Shown here one piece after another: positions 22,668 to 34,505 of a stretch of 64,000 bases of DNA. Position 1 is the first letter of the stretch. Each line of letters begins with the position of its first letter. The DNA lies in contig MU623363.1 of NCBI GenBank assembly GCA_025201765.1, positions 131,192-195,191 of the forward strand, given 5' to 3'. Made by a program: the position numbers and the translations under genes. Source of the DNA: Daldinia sp. FL1419 (taxonomy: Eukaryota; Ascomycota; Sordariomycetes; Xylariales; Hypoxylaceae). The notes under the pieces are model-generated. The model was given only the letters and a program-made list of their open reading frames with translations. It was not told the origin of the DNA and made no database searches.

Positions 22668-23256
22668 AGATATTCGGAGTTCAAATCGGGGGTTTTTTTT
22701 TCTAGAATTGTCCTTTGCGGGGGATAACTGTATAAAACACTTAGCAGACGAGCGTATTTATATTCATGCCACAATAACGATGAAGGAGAATCAATTAATA
22801 AGGCCGTGAGTGAAAAATTGTGATGTCGTGTCCTGTATTGTATATTGAATAAACCATCACCTAGCAACGCCCGTGGCTTCTGGGGACACTTGAACAGGAT
22901 AATACACGCGGAAATGAGGCAACCTCCCTCCCTTCCTCTCCTTTTCCTTCACTGATAAGCCTAAACGCCGTAAACTCCCTTTTGACCCTAAGGCCTAGGA
23001 AATACCCCCAAGACCAAGATGTCCATTTCAAGAAACGAATTCCACATTTTGTCTTCCTAGTCGCGATCCATCTCTTTCCGACAAAGAAATTAACCCAACC
23101 CTCTTGGAACAGAAGGCGGCATGTGTCATGCATTATTATGTGCACACCTTATCTCGATTCGCGTATACGTCCCATCGGCAGGGGGGCATTTACCGCAATT
23201 GAAGAACAGAAAAACCAAGGCGCAATGCAAAGCGTAGCAAGAACGGAATAACATCC
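22668..23256. other. Convergent intergenic region
   Basis: About 590 bp between two converging stops. It holds a T-run at 22693-22701 and no supported gene. Confidence 0.45.
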
Positions 23257-24185
23257 TTATACCTCCTCCCTGAATATCGATCTTCGTTCAGACGTCGGGC
23301 TATCGTGCTTGGCGCCGGCCACTGCCTTCGTCGCTGCGACGTTCGTGTCGATGGGTCGAGGACTTACGCCCCTCATGCTTATATTACTAGGTTCAGCCGA
23401 GTCGTCGTCAAACGGGTTGTGGCCACTGATACCCAAATTACCAATACCATTTCCATTACCCACAGGCGCGCCCTGATCGCGACTCAATGTGCGTCCTCGT
23501 CGCTCGTCCGCCGCAAGATTCACGTTGCTGTACCCGGTGTCGGCGCCATGCTGATGCGAGCGCTGTCCCTGTCCGCGCAGACCGAGCTCTTGTTCTTCGT
23601 ATCCGTAGCCGTAGTACCCATCTGCCTCGTGGCCAACACGCGCGTCCCATGCTTCGTCGGGATCGAGGGCTCCGAAGCCGCGGCGGGATGGGCGCTCGTA
23701 TGCGCCGGCTGCAGAACGATTGCCACTACTACGCAATGCGCGCCATTTGTCGCTGAACCAACCACGAATGCCGCCTGGTGCCGGTTGCGGAGGGCCGTAC
23801 GCGGACGAGGGCTCGGAGCCGGCGAAAGGGATGTAGGACGAAAGAGGTGGGGCGGGGAGCTGTCGCGACGGGGGTCTGTTAACTTATTGTCGTATAGTAG
23901 ATAGGCTATAGGCTATAGGCTATCTACCTATGGAGGGGGATAAAGTATGGCTCCGATCATGTCCGGAAAGTAAGACAAGCATGATGCGGTGTTTAGGGGA
24001 GAGGAGACGGGAAGTGGATGATAGGCAGTGGTTGGAGGAGCAGGATGGATAGACAGATGTGGAAAATACTGGGAACTTACACCTAAACGCCTCGCGCGCA
24101 GTTGGGTAAAGACGATCCAGCCGACAGCGGCGACGATCAGCAGTACGACCAAGACTATGAAGAAGGTTCCGACAGGGCTGACCAT
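23257..24185 (-). CDS. Small single-pass membrane-anchored protein of filamentous fungi
   Basis: Two exons: 24185-24081 and 23859-23257. Intron 24080-23860 is 221 nt (GTAAGT..GACAG). The product is 235 aa. Exon 1 encodes a hydrophobic N-terminal anchor (TFFIVLVVLLIVAAVGWIVF) followed by QLRARRLG. Exon 2 is Pro/Gly/Ser-rich: PPLSSYIPF, GPPQPAPGGIRGWFSDKW, GFGALDPDEAWDARVGHEAD, then a tyrosine/glycine patch and a C-terminal NPFDDDSAEPSNISMRGVSPRP block. Similar proteins recur in Pezizomycotina and, from memory, are sometimes labelled 'acid phosphatase-like'. I see no phosphatase motif supporting that label. The NPFDDD motif resembles endocytic NPF signals, which is only suggestive. Function unknown. 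Confidence 0.8.
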
Positions 24186-25432
24186 TTTCGGTCGCGCAGG
24201 TGTGGTCCGGGATGTTTATCGTATTAAGGATCGTATTAAGGATCGTCCAAGGAGAGAAGAATAATCAGGTTGTGGAAGAAAGTGGCAAAGTCAAGTTGCC
24301 CGAAGGAGAGAGGATTGGGAAAAAGAAAAGAAGGTGTCGTGGGTCAGTATGTCTCACAATGCGAAGTTGGAGTTGAGGCTGATGACATTCTCTCTTCTTT
24401 TTTTATTTTTTTTTTATCCGGCGTTGCAATGTTGCAGTTGGTTCAAGTTGCTTGGTTGCTTGGTTGCGGTCTTGCGGCGGTTGTGTTGCCCTGGCCTGTC
24501 TGTCTGTATGTACTATGTACTATGTAACTACTACTAGTTAGAAGCTTTAGATTCTTTTAAGGTGGGACCCCCAACTTAGCGTGGTATGGACATGGTTTAC
24601 GGGCATGCAAACGTGGTTACTATGGTATCGAGTTACTCGATTTAGGTGCTGGCCCCTGCTTTCTTTAGTGGTTTGCCGGCTATGAGACTGGGGGAAGGTC
24701 CAGAAGGTATCCATCTAAGCATGACGTTAGGCTTAAACGGTCGTGGCCCGTGCAGTTGGGGGTTACCTGGGTAGTTAGTTTGTTAACTAATGCAGCTACG
24801 TACTGCTTAACTTATTTAACATAACTACTAAATGTTACCTGGTTACATAGTGTACACCGATGATTACCTATAAAGGTTACATAAAGGACAAGATACCTGT
24901 CCGGTGGGAAGTCGCTCCGATAAGCCCCAACAACTGTTAGTACTGTCTTACTCCAAGACTCTATTCAAACCTATCAAACCTGTCAAACTCCCGATCACGT
25001 TGCTACATAATTCCTAAGCCTTGCTTCTGTCTCAGTTCTCTTACGATTTCTGCAGAAAATCTGCCTTATAACAGTAATTCTACAGCTCGGTGACGAATGT
25101 CTATCGGGCCATATCAATGATTGACAACATTAGTTACCTACGGTTAGTTATTGATTATAGCTATTATTAGTACATTGAGTTGTCATATCTGACCGGGGGA
25201 CTAGCGTACTTGGACTATTGAATAATTACAATGCTTCTTTATTTGATTGCCTGTAGTAGTTGTCCCAAGTCAGCACTTATTCGACAAGCCTAAGAATGCC
25301 ATTTCGAATCATCACTGTACACATCGGATTACGCAATTGAAACAAGCCAACCAAAGCAGGGCTATGATGTAAAGATGCAAGCGTAATATTCTATTCATAA
25401 GATGTCTTGGCGTATAAACAAACGTAGAGGTA
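24186..25432. other. Intergenic region
   Basis: About 1.25 kb with a T-tract at 24396-24417 and otherwise AT-rich. It holds the promoter of the small membrane-protein gene and the 3' flank of the phytase-like gene. No other gene seen. Confidence 0.45.
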
Positions 25433-27048
25433 TCACGTAAAACATTGGTCCCAATGACCACCGTTCTTCGAAAAGCTTTGGCTCTCAACGAATCTGCTCA
25501 ATGTGCAGCGACCTAACGCATCAGCACCGCAGTTCTGCAGGGGTATCACTCGCTCGTTAACTAGAATTCGCACAAACTCTTCTTTGCTTCCCCCGCACGA
25601 CATCTTCTCTACGTATAATCTTGCGCCGAATGGAACAGCCCAGGCTGCAGAGAATCCCCTGGCCTCTCGTGGGCCAACTCTTCGGTTCCCAGGCAATGGG
25701 TCCGTTAGATTGTATAGACCCAACGCACCATATATGTCCATCATGTCATTATCGTGGCTGAAGTCGGCGTATAGGGCTCGGTCGAGAGGAAATGTAGAAT
25801 TGGACCCATCTAGCGTCGAGTTCGTGGTGGTATGGTCGACGACGGGCTGACCTGTGAGTCTCGCAAGTAGCTCATTAACAAAGCCGACCCCCTGAGTCGG
25901 CCCAAGAGGATTTCCATTCCCATAACCGTACCACTTGCCGAGTGTCTGGTAGTAGCCATAATCGTGCCACTCATCCACCGTAAATAGGGAGCAGAATTGT
26001 GATAGCTTCCCTTCATCATCGGCGACAGTGTTAAAAGGACATAAATCCATCATGTAGATGGCCTCTTCGTCGGATAAATCGGCGCCAGGCAAGTTTTGGT
26101 TTAGTCTCTTGGTCAGGGGTGGTACAAAGTGCTCAACCCACGTGCCCTGCTCGCTGTGACTATCATGTTTGGTATCTTCAAAAGCAGGGCAAAGATTAGG
26201 ACTGAGTGAATTGTTGAATCCGTCGGCCTCGGGGATGATTAGGATATTATAGGGATAAGTATCCGGGGTATTGGAATGCTTATCTGCCAGTCGCGCCTGG
26301 TGAAAGCCTTGGGTCCAATTTTGCGCCGACTCTACAACACGCTCCTGACCAGAAGCACGAACAAAGGGAGAATTAGTGCTGGCCAAATGTTTGTATCGTT
26401 CATAGAAGTTGATACCAGAGTCCACCATCTGCTGCTCTCCAAACAGGGTCAGCTGATCGGCACCAAGGGTGTACTTGTAGTCCTTAATGAACTCGAAGCT
26501 TTTCCCGTAGTCTACCACGCTATTGTGGATGCGTTCAACGACCGCGCCATAAGCTGTGGACTTATGCTCTGTGGGGTCACGGGCTCCATGGCGAGAGAGT
26601 ACCTGGGCGAAAGTAACATCGCATCCCTTGGGGATAGCGGGGGGGATTTCCGAAGGAACAGAAAATACAGATGAGTACTGTCCCCACGAACGAGAAACCT
26701 CCTTTCTGCAGTGGCGGTCATGTACAAAGCCCCTGCAAGGTTGTGAAGAGGTTGATTGCCTAAGGAAATATTTGTAGTTAGCTAAATGAGCTATTTACGG
26801 CAGCCCCTCCAACAAGGACATACTTAAAGGACATACTTAACGTACATGAAAGTTATCGAGAACGAGATTATCACAATCGAAAGCAAGGCGCATAAAGCAA
26901 GTCTAATACCAAAGATGTGTTGATTAATCCAACCTGTAGCGCGCTTTTGTATCCGGCTACGGGATGCATTTCCTGGAAGTAGAGTATATTTGTATGAGCC
27001 TCGAGCCACGAGGGCCGTCAGCTGGCGTCTCAAGTCGGTGAAGACCAT
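25433..27048 (-). CDS. Phytase-like histidine acid phosphatase, type II membrane-anchored
   Basis: Two exons: 27048-26846 and 26759-25433. Intron 26845-26760 is GTACGT..CTTAG with a GCTAAC branch. The product is 509 aa. The histidine acid phosphatase signature RHGARDP is at residues 124-130, just after PSEIPPAIPKGCDVTFAQVL, which is close to fungal PhyA phytases. The proton-donor HD pair is at about 403-404 (ADFSHDND). The family hydrolyses phosphate monoesters, classically phytate. Phytases are normally secreted with a cleavable signal. Here a ~45-residue basic N-terminus precedes one hydrophobic segment (about 46-67) with no cleavage site, predicting a signal anchor with the catalytic domain outside the cytosol. 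Several N-glycosylation sequons and paired cysteines fit an extracytoplasmic enzyme. Substrate preference cannot be read from sequence. Confidence 0.87.
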
Positions 27049-28125
27049 CGTGAAAAAGAGTGAGGGAACCGATCTTTCTTCATCGCCGTGTGTCTGACGA
27101 TATTCGGAAAAGGTGCAACCAGCAAACTAGCGATGCTTTCGTATGATTAACGCCGTAAATGGCCATGAGAAGAGTTGAGTAGGTGGATGAATAATTGTAC
27201 ATGATGTGCTGCTGATTTTCTGCCTGCGAAGAGTCTACCTACCAAGAGGTACCAAGAGGTACCAAGGAGTAAGTACCTCCTAATGCAGGCTGTGCTTGCT
27301 TGATTGCCTGCGGCCGACCTAATCCGTGAGACCGAAACTAGCTGGCAAACGACTGAAAAACGGCTGTTGCCGGTCCGGCACCTCCTGCATCTGCCTCCAA
27401 CCTGCATAAGCCTTACCTTGAATAGGTATAAATATAGATGCAAATTAGGTACCTAAGTACGTTGTGGTATTACAAGCTAGGTCGCGGTTCTGTAACAATA
27501 TTTTATGCATACGGCTGATGATTATTTGCTTTAGGTGGTACTCACCTTACATGTGTACCTAGGTAGGTAGACAAGTACTTCCGGCGGCTATCGTTAGTAG
27601 AGGTAGTTAGTTACATGTTCACACCAGCAAGCGATAGTTTCAACCAGATACACGACACAAACTTGAACATATCAATATCAACATGTTCAATTAGGCCAGG
27701 TACTTAATCCACATGTAGGTAAACAAGTATGAGCTCAAACGCCAGGTTCATTCGAATATATACAATATCAAGAATCAAGTATCAACATATCGGACTTGAT
27801 ACATGACCAAACCATTTACAACCCGAAACATGAAATAGCCGCGCTCCAATTACCTATTTGGGTATCATCCGCATAATGCCACCAGCGCGCGTTTAAGACC
27901 CTTAAGACTCCTCTAGACCCTTCCAGAGGCCAGAAGCCCCAAATGGTCCCTAGCTCTATCATTATCTTAGCATCAAGACCAGGTCCTGCTTTAGATGCTG
28001 ATTTTCCCACCCAAATCTATATGTCCAGCTTAATAATATGCCTCCTTGAGGCACGAAACGAACAAATGCACGGTCCCTAGGTACCGTTTGGTATCATAAA
28101 ATGCTATAACATAGAAGAATAGAAA
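27049..28125. other. Intergenic region upstream of phytase-like gene
   Basis: About 1.08 kb. It contains a TACCTAGGTA palindrome at 27556-27565 and a near-perfect tandem GAGGTACCAA pair near 27246-27268. No gene is supported. Confidence 0.5.
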
Positions 28126-29619
28126 TCAGACAGCGACACCGACGCTCTGTCGCTGTGCGAAGGTCACCGGGTGTCGCAGTCCAGATGCAATTGCCATCGG
28201 AGGCTCTAACCTCGCTCTTAAAGTCGTCGTGCTGCTGGGTGATAAGCTTGTAGGTAAAGTCTGCTCTTCTTCTACAGTCCAGTCCGAGCTCGTGGATATG
28301 GTGTCGATGCTGCACCGCCGATTCTCTTCAAGATCAGCGACCTGATAAAAACCGTCGGTACCAGTTATCGGCCGGGGCTCGTTGGTAAGAGAGTCAAGAC
28401 TAATGTTTTGGTTAGGCTCTCCGCCAGGGAATAGCCAGGTAGAAACCCGTGAAAATGATTTCTTCTTGCGCAGAGGTGGCCTTAGTCTAAGGGGCAATGG
28501 CGGAGGAGGAGCCCTGTTTTCCACCTTGCGCGATGAGTTAGCCTTATATGACGTGCGCGCTGAGGGCTGAGATGGTGCAGTGTGCGGGCGGTCGGAACTG
28601 AGACGTTCACTGAACGAAGGTGCATTAGGGGGCAGTGCTGGGATATCTGGCATGGGCACCATTTCTATAAGCCTGTTAGCACGTGCTTGAATACTATAAA
28701 ATGTGTGGAACTTCTGACCATGTTGCCCATGAGCGGTTGACGGCCGGCTGCTGACATAAATGCTCTGCCTTTCAATGACATCTTCGATCTGCTCTTGCAG
28801 CCTGTCCCGCTCTAGCATAGCTGTCGCAACTCTTTCAACAAGATCCTCCATCATGGGACTTGAGGATGTTGGCGATGGGCGATTTCTAAGCTTTGCGGGC
28901 TGGGGCCGCTGAGGTATGCTAATGTCTGACTGGGGAGAATCGAACACAGACCCATCATTAAGTGGCCTTCGGGGAATATGGAACGACATGGATGAATAGC
29001 TGCGTGAATGTGAGATGGCTGGGCTATCTTCGCTACGACTTGAAAGGGTAAAAACACGCTGAGGCGGCGTAACTGGTGGTGCAGGGGAGTCAATATGAGG
29101 GAGAATGGGCGAAAGTCGATTATCAGACATATATATACTGAGTTCGAGAGGACGAAAAGAAGCCGGCTGTGGTCTCACTTGCGTGGGCCCATGGTCCGGA
29201 AAGCGGAAAGATTCTGAATAAAGATGGCGGAAATTGGTAGGAGCTGATATTTGCGGCCTGCGCGATGATGACGAACTCGGTCTTAGCAGTAGCTTTCTCG
29301 CAGAGAAACTGCTTTGTCCAGAACCATGCCTCTTCCTAGGAGCCTGCTCCAAACTAGATTTTCCTGTGCCTGGCCTAGACGACGCTACGGAAGGGGGCAG
29401 AATAAATGAAGGCTCTTGATGAATAATACCGAATGAGTCGGGTACAGCTGATCTAGTTAGAGAATACTGGTGATGCCGTCTCTGTATATTCCAAGGCTTA
29501 CCGGGCTGGTGAGGCTTCTCATCAGAGTGAGAAGTAGTAGTAAAAGATGAACAACACTCAGAAATAGCAAAAGACCATGATGCATAAGCTTCAGCAAGCA
29601 TCCCACCTAAGACTTTCAT
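28126..29619 (-). CDS. Ser/Pro-rich protein with a short coiled coil, unknown function
   Basis: Single exon. The frame is open upstream to 29715 through a non-ATG, so I take the first ATG (complement of 29617-29619), giving 497 aa. I do not recognise it. It is largely disordered, rich in Ser, Pro and Arg, with polyserine near residues 110-120. One likely amphipathic helix/coiled coil reads MEDLVERVATAMLERDRLQE, followed by a second helix around FYSIQARANRLIEMVPMP. Proline- and Lys/Arg-rich stretches (APPPPLPLRLRPPLRKKK) could bind SH3 domains. There is no signal peptide or membrane segment. It is probably a cytoplasmic or nuclear scaffold-like protein; that is inference from composition only. 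Confidence 0.72.
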   Translation of the reverse strand: MKVLGGMLAEAYASWSFAISECCSSFTTTSHSDEKPHQPGKPWNIQRRHHQYSLTRSAVPDSFGIIHQEPSFILPPSVASSRPGTGKSSLEQAPRKRHGSGQSSFSARKLLLRPSSSSSRRPQISAPTNFRHLYSESFRFPDHGPTQVRPQPASFRPLELSIYMSDNRLSPILPHIDSPAPPVTPPQRVFTLSSRSEDSPAISHSRSYSSMSFHIPRRPLNDGSVFDSPQSDISIPQRPQPAKLRNRPSPTSSSPMMEDLVERVATAMLERDRLQEQIEDVIERQSIYVSSRPSTAHGQHGQKFHTFYSIQARANRLIEMVPMPDIPALPPNAPSFSERLSSDRPHTAPSQPSARTSYKANSSRKVENRAPPPPLPLRLRPPLRKKKSFSRVSTWLFPGGEPNQNISLDSLTNEPRPITGTDGFYQVADLEENRRCSIDTISTSSDWTVEEEQTLPTSLSPSSTTTLRARLEPPMAIASGLRHPVTFAQRQSVGVAV

Positions 29620-31518
29620 GATGACTTCATGTCGTGCTGAGTAGGAATTAAGAAAAACGGCCAGCGGTTGGTAGGAAATAAAAGAGCTAATAAGAGAGCA
29701 GTAAAATAAAAGCAAGAGGTCATGAGATGCATAACACCTTTATGGAAGACTTGAAAAGAAATTCCCTGTGTACTTGCCTTTTAGGCTCAAGCAGCTGAGC
29801 GGGCGCGCTGACATTTTTGGACTTGTAGACACTTGTAGGGTCTTGTAGGCTCACATTGAAGATGGGAAGCGTTGATGGTTTAGATGCAGACGTCCTTAAC
29901 TTTGATAGGCTGTAGTCTAAAAGTCGTGGTCCAGTCGGCGCTTATGAACCAGGGTCCTAGAGAGGATTCGGATGGTTGGCGGCACACACCAAGATTGCAG
30001 GACCCCACCACTTGTAATATGAACGATTCTGCACAGCCAGTCTTTTGTCTTAGAATTCCTTGCTTTGTGATCAATCTAGAAGGACTTAGGTCGCCCACCC
30101 TCGCAATATTTTGGAGGAACATTGCCACAAAACCCCGTGAGGGGTGTCTCGTGGGCCTCAGAGATTGGCCTTAGATTGACGTTGGATGTAGCAGCTAAGG
30201 TCGTGTATATCGAAGCCAGTATGAGCTTGTCTCTCGTCATCCCAGCCAAGGTGAGTTTCAATGGACTACAAAGTGAGGTCTGCCTTGGGGAAGCCATGAG
30301 GAAAACATGGGTTCGATCGACTAAAAAAGGTACTAGAGCTTCCCGAGTATTGCGCAAGCCGGATGTGTCCACCCAGTAGGTAACATCATGGATGTTTGGA
30401 TGTTTGGATGTTTGGGGAGCCAAACGCGATCTTACGTTACAAGAACATTCATTTTATTGATGAGGTGCCGCTTTAGGGTTTGACCGGATATCCGCAGATG
30501 GAGGCAATAGACGCTCTGCTGCGGGTTTACTGCCTCTCAAGTCCGAAGGTTGGGTGTGTTTATTTGTTTGTTGATTATCCATCTGTTTCACCTTGACTCT
30601 CAACTAATACCTTTTTATGGCACACTTGCCTCCTCACGCGTCCAAGTAATATATTAAATGCTGTAAGCGCATTCATAGTTTAAGAAATAAACTGTCATGT
30701 GTTGGGTAGAGCGTGCAATGAGCCGAAGAGCGTCATCAATCATTCCATTGATTCAAAGCCCGACAGTTATAAAAAGGTCAAGCCACGTCGGTGAATGACT
30801 TACTGATGAATGATATTGAGGCCTCAAAAGTAAGTGATTTCAATATGTCAAGATTGAGGGGTCCGGTTGATTGTGCTCACAACAAGCAACTTTGTGAGGA
30901 AGATGATTTGCGCAAGTCAAATCCACTTACAAATTGCCTAACATTTTTGGAGATATTGGGATAACGTGAACAGAACGGTGCATATCTTATCGTGCATCGG
31001 GTATCTTATCGGATTATCCATGGAAGCTTGGTAGAATAATCAATGGAAGCCAAGCAGGATCGTCATATCAATTAACATATTCCCCTTCAGAAATTCGTCT
31101 TCTACACTGACGCAAAGGCGCGGAAATCTTTCCTAAAATTATATTGCCAAGATAAATTCGTTAATTGTAAATTATAAAAGAACGCAAGATATTCTATCGA
31201 GAATCGCCGAAGTTACGTTGGACATAGTTAGTTAACATAAACATGTATCATCCATTAAAGGATTAGCGGGGCCTATCCATTAGACAAGTACCGAGGTACC
31301 ATGCCATAAGGCTAAAAATTCCTTAAGGTTGAGAATGACAGATTGTTCTATTTGCGTCAGTCCAAAATATCTACTCCAGTACAGATTTGGCACCTTCCGG
31401 CCACATCTCATCGTTCCTTCTTCACACTAACTTGACTAATTTTTTTAAACTTTTTTCCTTTTCTTTCGCTTCTTAGCTTTCGCAATTTTTTCGACAATAA
31501 CGAGGGATAGCAATCAAC
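29620..31518. other. Intergenic region between Ser-rich gene and SEC62
   Basis: About 1.9 kb. Divergent promoters are expected at both ends. A three-unit GATGTTTG tandem repeat lies at 30391-30414. A T-rich tract just before the SEC62 start (31439-31500) looks like a leader. Open frames of up to 115 codons near 29884-30423 overlap each other on both strands and have no recognisable content. Confidence 0.5.
30391..30414. repeat. GATGTTTG tandem repeat (3 units)
   Basis: Three perfect 8-bp units in a non-coding stretch. Confidence 0.85.
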
Positions 31519-32817
31519 ATGCAGAACCCTAATATCCCTCCGGGAGCTATCCCGATACAAATGGGACCTGGAGGTCAAATGCCAACACCCCAGCAGATCG
31601 CCGCAATGCAGCAACAACTAGCCGCCGAAGCTCAAAAGCATGGAATGACCGTCCCTCAATTCGTCGAGCACATCAAAGCCCAACGTATAGCACAAATCCA
31701 AGCAGCCCAGAGACAACAACAGCAGCAACAACAGCAAGGTGGTCAAGGCCCACAAGGAGGACCTCAGGGACCTCAAGGACCTCCAGGACCCCAAGGACCC
31801 CAAGGACAACCTCGTCCTCCTCCGGGACAACCTCAGCCTATTCGTCCCGGCCCTCCTAATCCCATCGCAATTGCCCTTGCCAATTTCCTCCGAGGCCAGC
31901 CTCTAAAGCAGCGCACATGTATCATCAATGGAGAGCGCAAAGATATGTTCCGAGGTAAGTTACAGGCTTGATAGTTTACGAGTCGCGAAATCTCACGCGC
32001 CTGTTGTTTAGTCAAGAGAGCTCTCCGAGCACTTCAGTCTCCTGCCTACGCAAAGGCACGCGCGAAGAACCCAGCACTACCCGAAATCACCGATCGCGCA
32101 TCACTTGAAAATACCTTCAAGTTGCTACCCTTGTCTATGTTGGCTCTGCGTGTTAGCAAGATCGATCCCCATGAGGGCCACGACCACCCCCCGAAGAAGG
32201 GCAAGCGAATTAAGGGGCTTTGGACTGTCAAAATTGAGCAGCAGCAAGATGCCGCCGATGACATGTACTATGTCTGGCTGTACGAAGGCAGTCAGGTTAT
32301 GCGCAAGGTTTACGCTGCTCTAGCCTTACTTCTCATCTTTACCGTAGTCCTATACCCTCTGTGGCCTCTTGTTTTGCGACAGGGCGTCTACTATCTCAGT
32401 TGGGGATTCTTGATGCTCCTTGGCCTCTTCTTCCTCATGGCCATTTTCCGTGTCATTCTATTCTGCATTACGTACTTTGTCGTACCCCCTGGACTCTGGC
32501 TCTATCCCAATCTTTGGGAGGATGTCTCTTTCATGGACAGTTTCCGTCCCGTTTGGGCTTGGCACGAGGTTTGTTCTTCCTGCAATGTTATAGTACGGAT
32601 AGATATTAACAACCGATAGACTACGAAGCCCAAGAAGAAGAAGAAGTCGGCTTCTAAGTCGGTAGGTGCTGAGTCAGCTGCTCAGCTTGCGAGGGACGCC
32701 GGTCACCCACCTCCGGCGACGGCTACTACTACTGCAACTGAAACCCAGATTCAAACAGAACCGCAGCAGAGAGCCTACGTGGCGCCGAAGGTCGAAGAGC
32801 TTGCCGATGATGAATAG
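31519..32817 (+). CDS. SEC62: Sec62, ER post-translational translocation subunit
   Basis: Three exons: 31519-31954, 32012-32568 and 32620-32817. Introns are 31955-32011 (GTAAGT..TTTAG) and 32569-32619 (GTTTGT, ATTAAC branch, GATAG). The product is 396 aa. The N-terminal part is Gln-rich, then a collagen-like Gly-Pro-Gln run (about residues 73-110). The conserved Sec62 segment follows: NPIAIALANFLRG, CIINGERKDMFRVKRALRAL, then MYYVWLYEGSQVMRKVYAAL. Two membrane helices lie at about 268-290 and 297-325, linked by a short luminal turn. The basic cytosolic tail contains KPKKKKK. Sec62 works with Sec63 and the Sec61 channel to import finished secretory proteins. The 5' splice site of intron 2 (GTTTGT) is weaker than the others, but the frame and the KPKKKKK continuation support it. 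Confidence 0.92.
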
Positions 32818-33671
32818 GTGCGGTCGCTGTATCATGTTCACAGCAATAGGCGTTCAGGGAATTAAGTCAGCAGAACAGGGAAAACGTCTGTATAGTAGAG
32901 TAAAATGCCCCTAAAAGTAGCACTGCGTGCCTCATTCCAAAATAATACGGTGCACTGGTCCTTTCATTGATGAGCATTTTAGAGTGATAATTGATAATTA
33001 AGGACGCCAAGCCGAGGTTGTATTTAGTAATTAGCAATAAATTGTGACGTGGAGAATATCCCATGAATAGATGCGAGTGGTTTTATAATTACCTAGGTAA
33101 GGTAGGTACCTATATTCTGGCTCTATAAATTCGTTAGCGACGTGTGGCTTACACTAGAAGCTCGCGCAGGTCAACCCCGTTAAAAAGAATAGGTATTATG
33201 TAATAGTCAAGTTGCCCCTTTTCATCATCTTCATACTGTTACAATAACCGAATACCTCTTTGTGAGACCTTGTTCGGCGCAAGTCCGAAAGTGACTAATT
33301 TTAAGTTTAACTTCAACCTCCTATTCGCAACAAAGTCGCCGTTATTCCTAGCGGTAGAGTTATCATTTTATAATTACATGTTTATATTAGTTTCCGAGTA
33401 TAAGTTTACAATACTAGGCTAAGAGGTACTCAAGTCTCGAGTAGGTAGGTACATGTTAATGAAAACTTAGGTATCTTTATTTTAGGGATCATTGTCCGCT
33501 ATCATACACGTATATCCGCCCACTTTGCCGTGGGCTTAGAGCTTTTCATACGAAGGTTATTATACAAGGGGTTGAGTTGAGAAATAGAGAATAGGTATAC
33601 AAGGACATTTTCGTGCCAGCTTCTCCGAGTAGTGAACTAACTCTTCATTATATCCCACAACAACATTCTCG
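32818..33671. other. Convergent intergenic region
   Basis: About 850 bp between SEC62 and the alpha/beta hydrolase stop. It contains a TACCTAGGTA palindrome at 33090-33099 and a related GTAGGTAGGTA run near 33440. No gene is supported. Confidence 0.5.
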
Positions 33672-34505
33672 TCACTTTCCAGCAACATCTACTATGATGT
33701 CAACAACCTTCTTCGCGCTTTCAGGGCCCTCCAGGAATGGGAAATGGGTAGCCGGAAGTTTGACAATGTCACACCCACTGGCTTGTGCAAATTGTTCCTG
33801 GAGGAAAGCAGGTAAAGATTGGTCTTCGGTACAAACGATATACGTCTTGGGTACTGTGACGTCGGCGGCGGTGAAATGCACAGGCGCTTCCAGGCTCGCC
33901 TTGCTCTGGTGTACTAAGCTCCTAGCTAGCGCCAGCTGCTCTTGTTCTGGAATCGGGATTTGGCTATTTCCGGGAGAGAAGGCAAACTCGGTAAGAACGT
34001 AGAAGGGGCCCTGTTTGTATCACAAACATTAACGTCGAGGCAGCGAATTTGAAGATGGAATCAATGAAAGTGCGTGGCTCACCTCAGCTTTATAAATTGG
34101 CGGGGGCATGCCACCTAGCATGCTTAATAAACTTTCGCCCTTTGTTGGTATGGCGAGGGCAGTGAGATAGATGACTGATTTGATGCCTCCCTTTAACCCC
34201 TTAGCTTTGCGGTCCTCGATGGTTTGGCCCTCAGTCAGGGCGCTGGCAGCAATTCCACCCTGGCTATGGCCGACTACCACAGCTTCTCTACCCTCATCTA
34301 AGTAAGGAAGAAGGCTGTCGAGAATACGCTTTACGTCGTCAACGTAAGTCTTGCCTGCCACAGAGTCGTCAATACCCGTTGTTGCCATCGGCGGGCTCAG
34401 TACGATATATCCCTGAGAGCGTAGAGGCTCGATTAGGTTTCGATAGTGCACTGGTGCAAAGAATGCGCCGTGGATTAACACGATGACGGGCTTCTGAGAT
34501 GCCAT
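33672..34505 (-). CDS. Alpha/beta hydrolase fold esterase-like enzyme
   Basis: Two exons: 34505-34083 and 34010-33672. Intron 34082-34011 is GTGAGC..ACAG, phase 0. The product is 253 aa. The order is that of the AB_hydrolase-1/EstC-like family: PVIVLIHGAFFAPVHYRNLI with the oxyanion HG at about 12-13, then VVVGHSQGG with the nucleophile Ser in GxSxG (about residue 80), an acid residue in the YIVCTEDQSLP strand, and catalytic His in ATHFPFLEGPE near the C-terminus. There is no signal peptide, so it is probably cytosolic. Relatives include plant methyl-salicylate and hydroxynitrile-lyase-like enzymes and many bacterial esterases. The substrate is unknown. No biosynthetic-cluster neighbours are present. 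Confidence 0.83.

Noticed and set aside
23305..23904. 199-codon open frame on the plus strand
   Set aside because: Antisense to the small membrane-anchored protein gene, whose exon 2 has recognisable sequence and correct splice sites.
23257..27048. Functional link between the small membrane protein (sometimes labelled acid phosphatase-like) and the adjacent phytase-like gene
   Set aside because: The small protein has no phosphatase motif, and the label is remembered rather than shown. Adjacency alone is weak.
28126..29715. Longer start for the Ser/Pro-rich protein
   Set aside because: The extension from 29715 has no ATG and is hydrophobic by translation of AT-rich leader. The ATG at 29617-29619 is preferred.
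29884..30423. Overlapping frames of 82-115 codons on both strands
   Set aside because: They overlap each other antisense and contain no recognisable domain. Likely chance.
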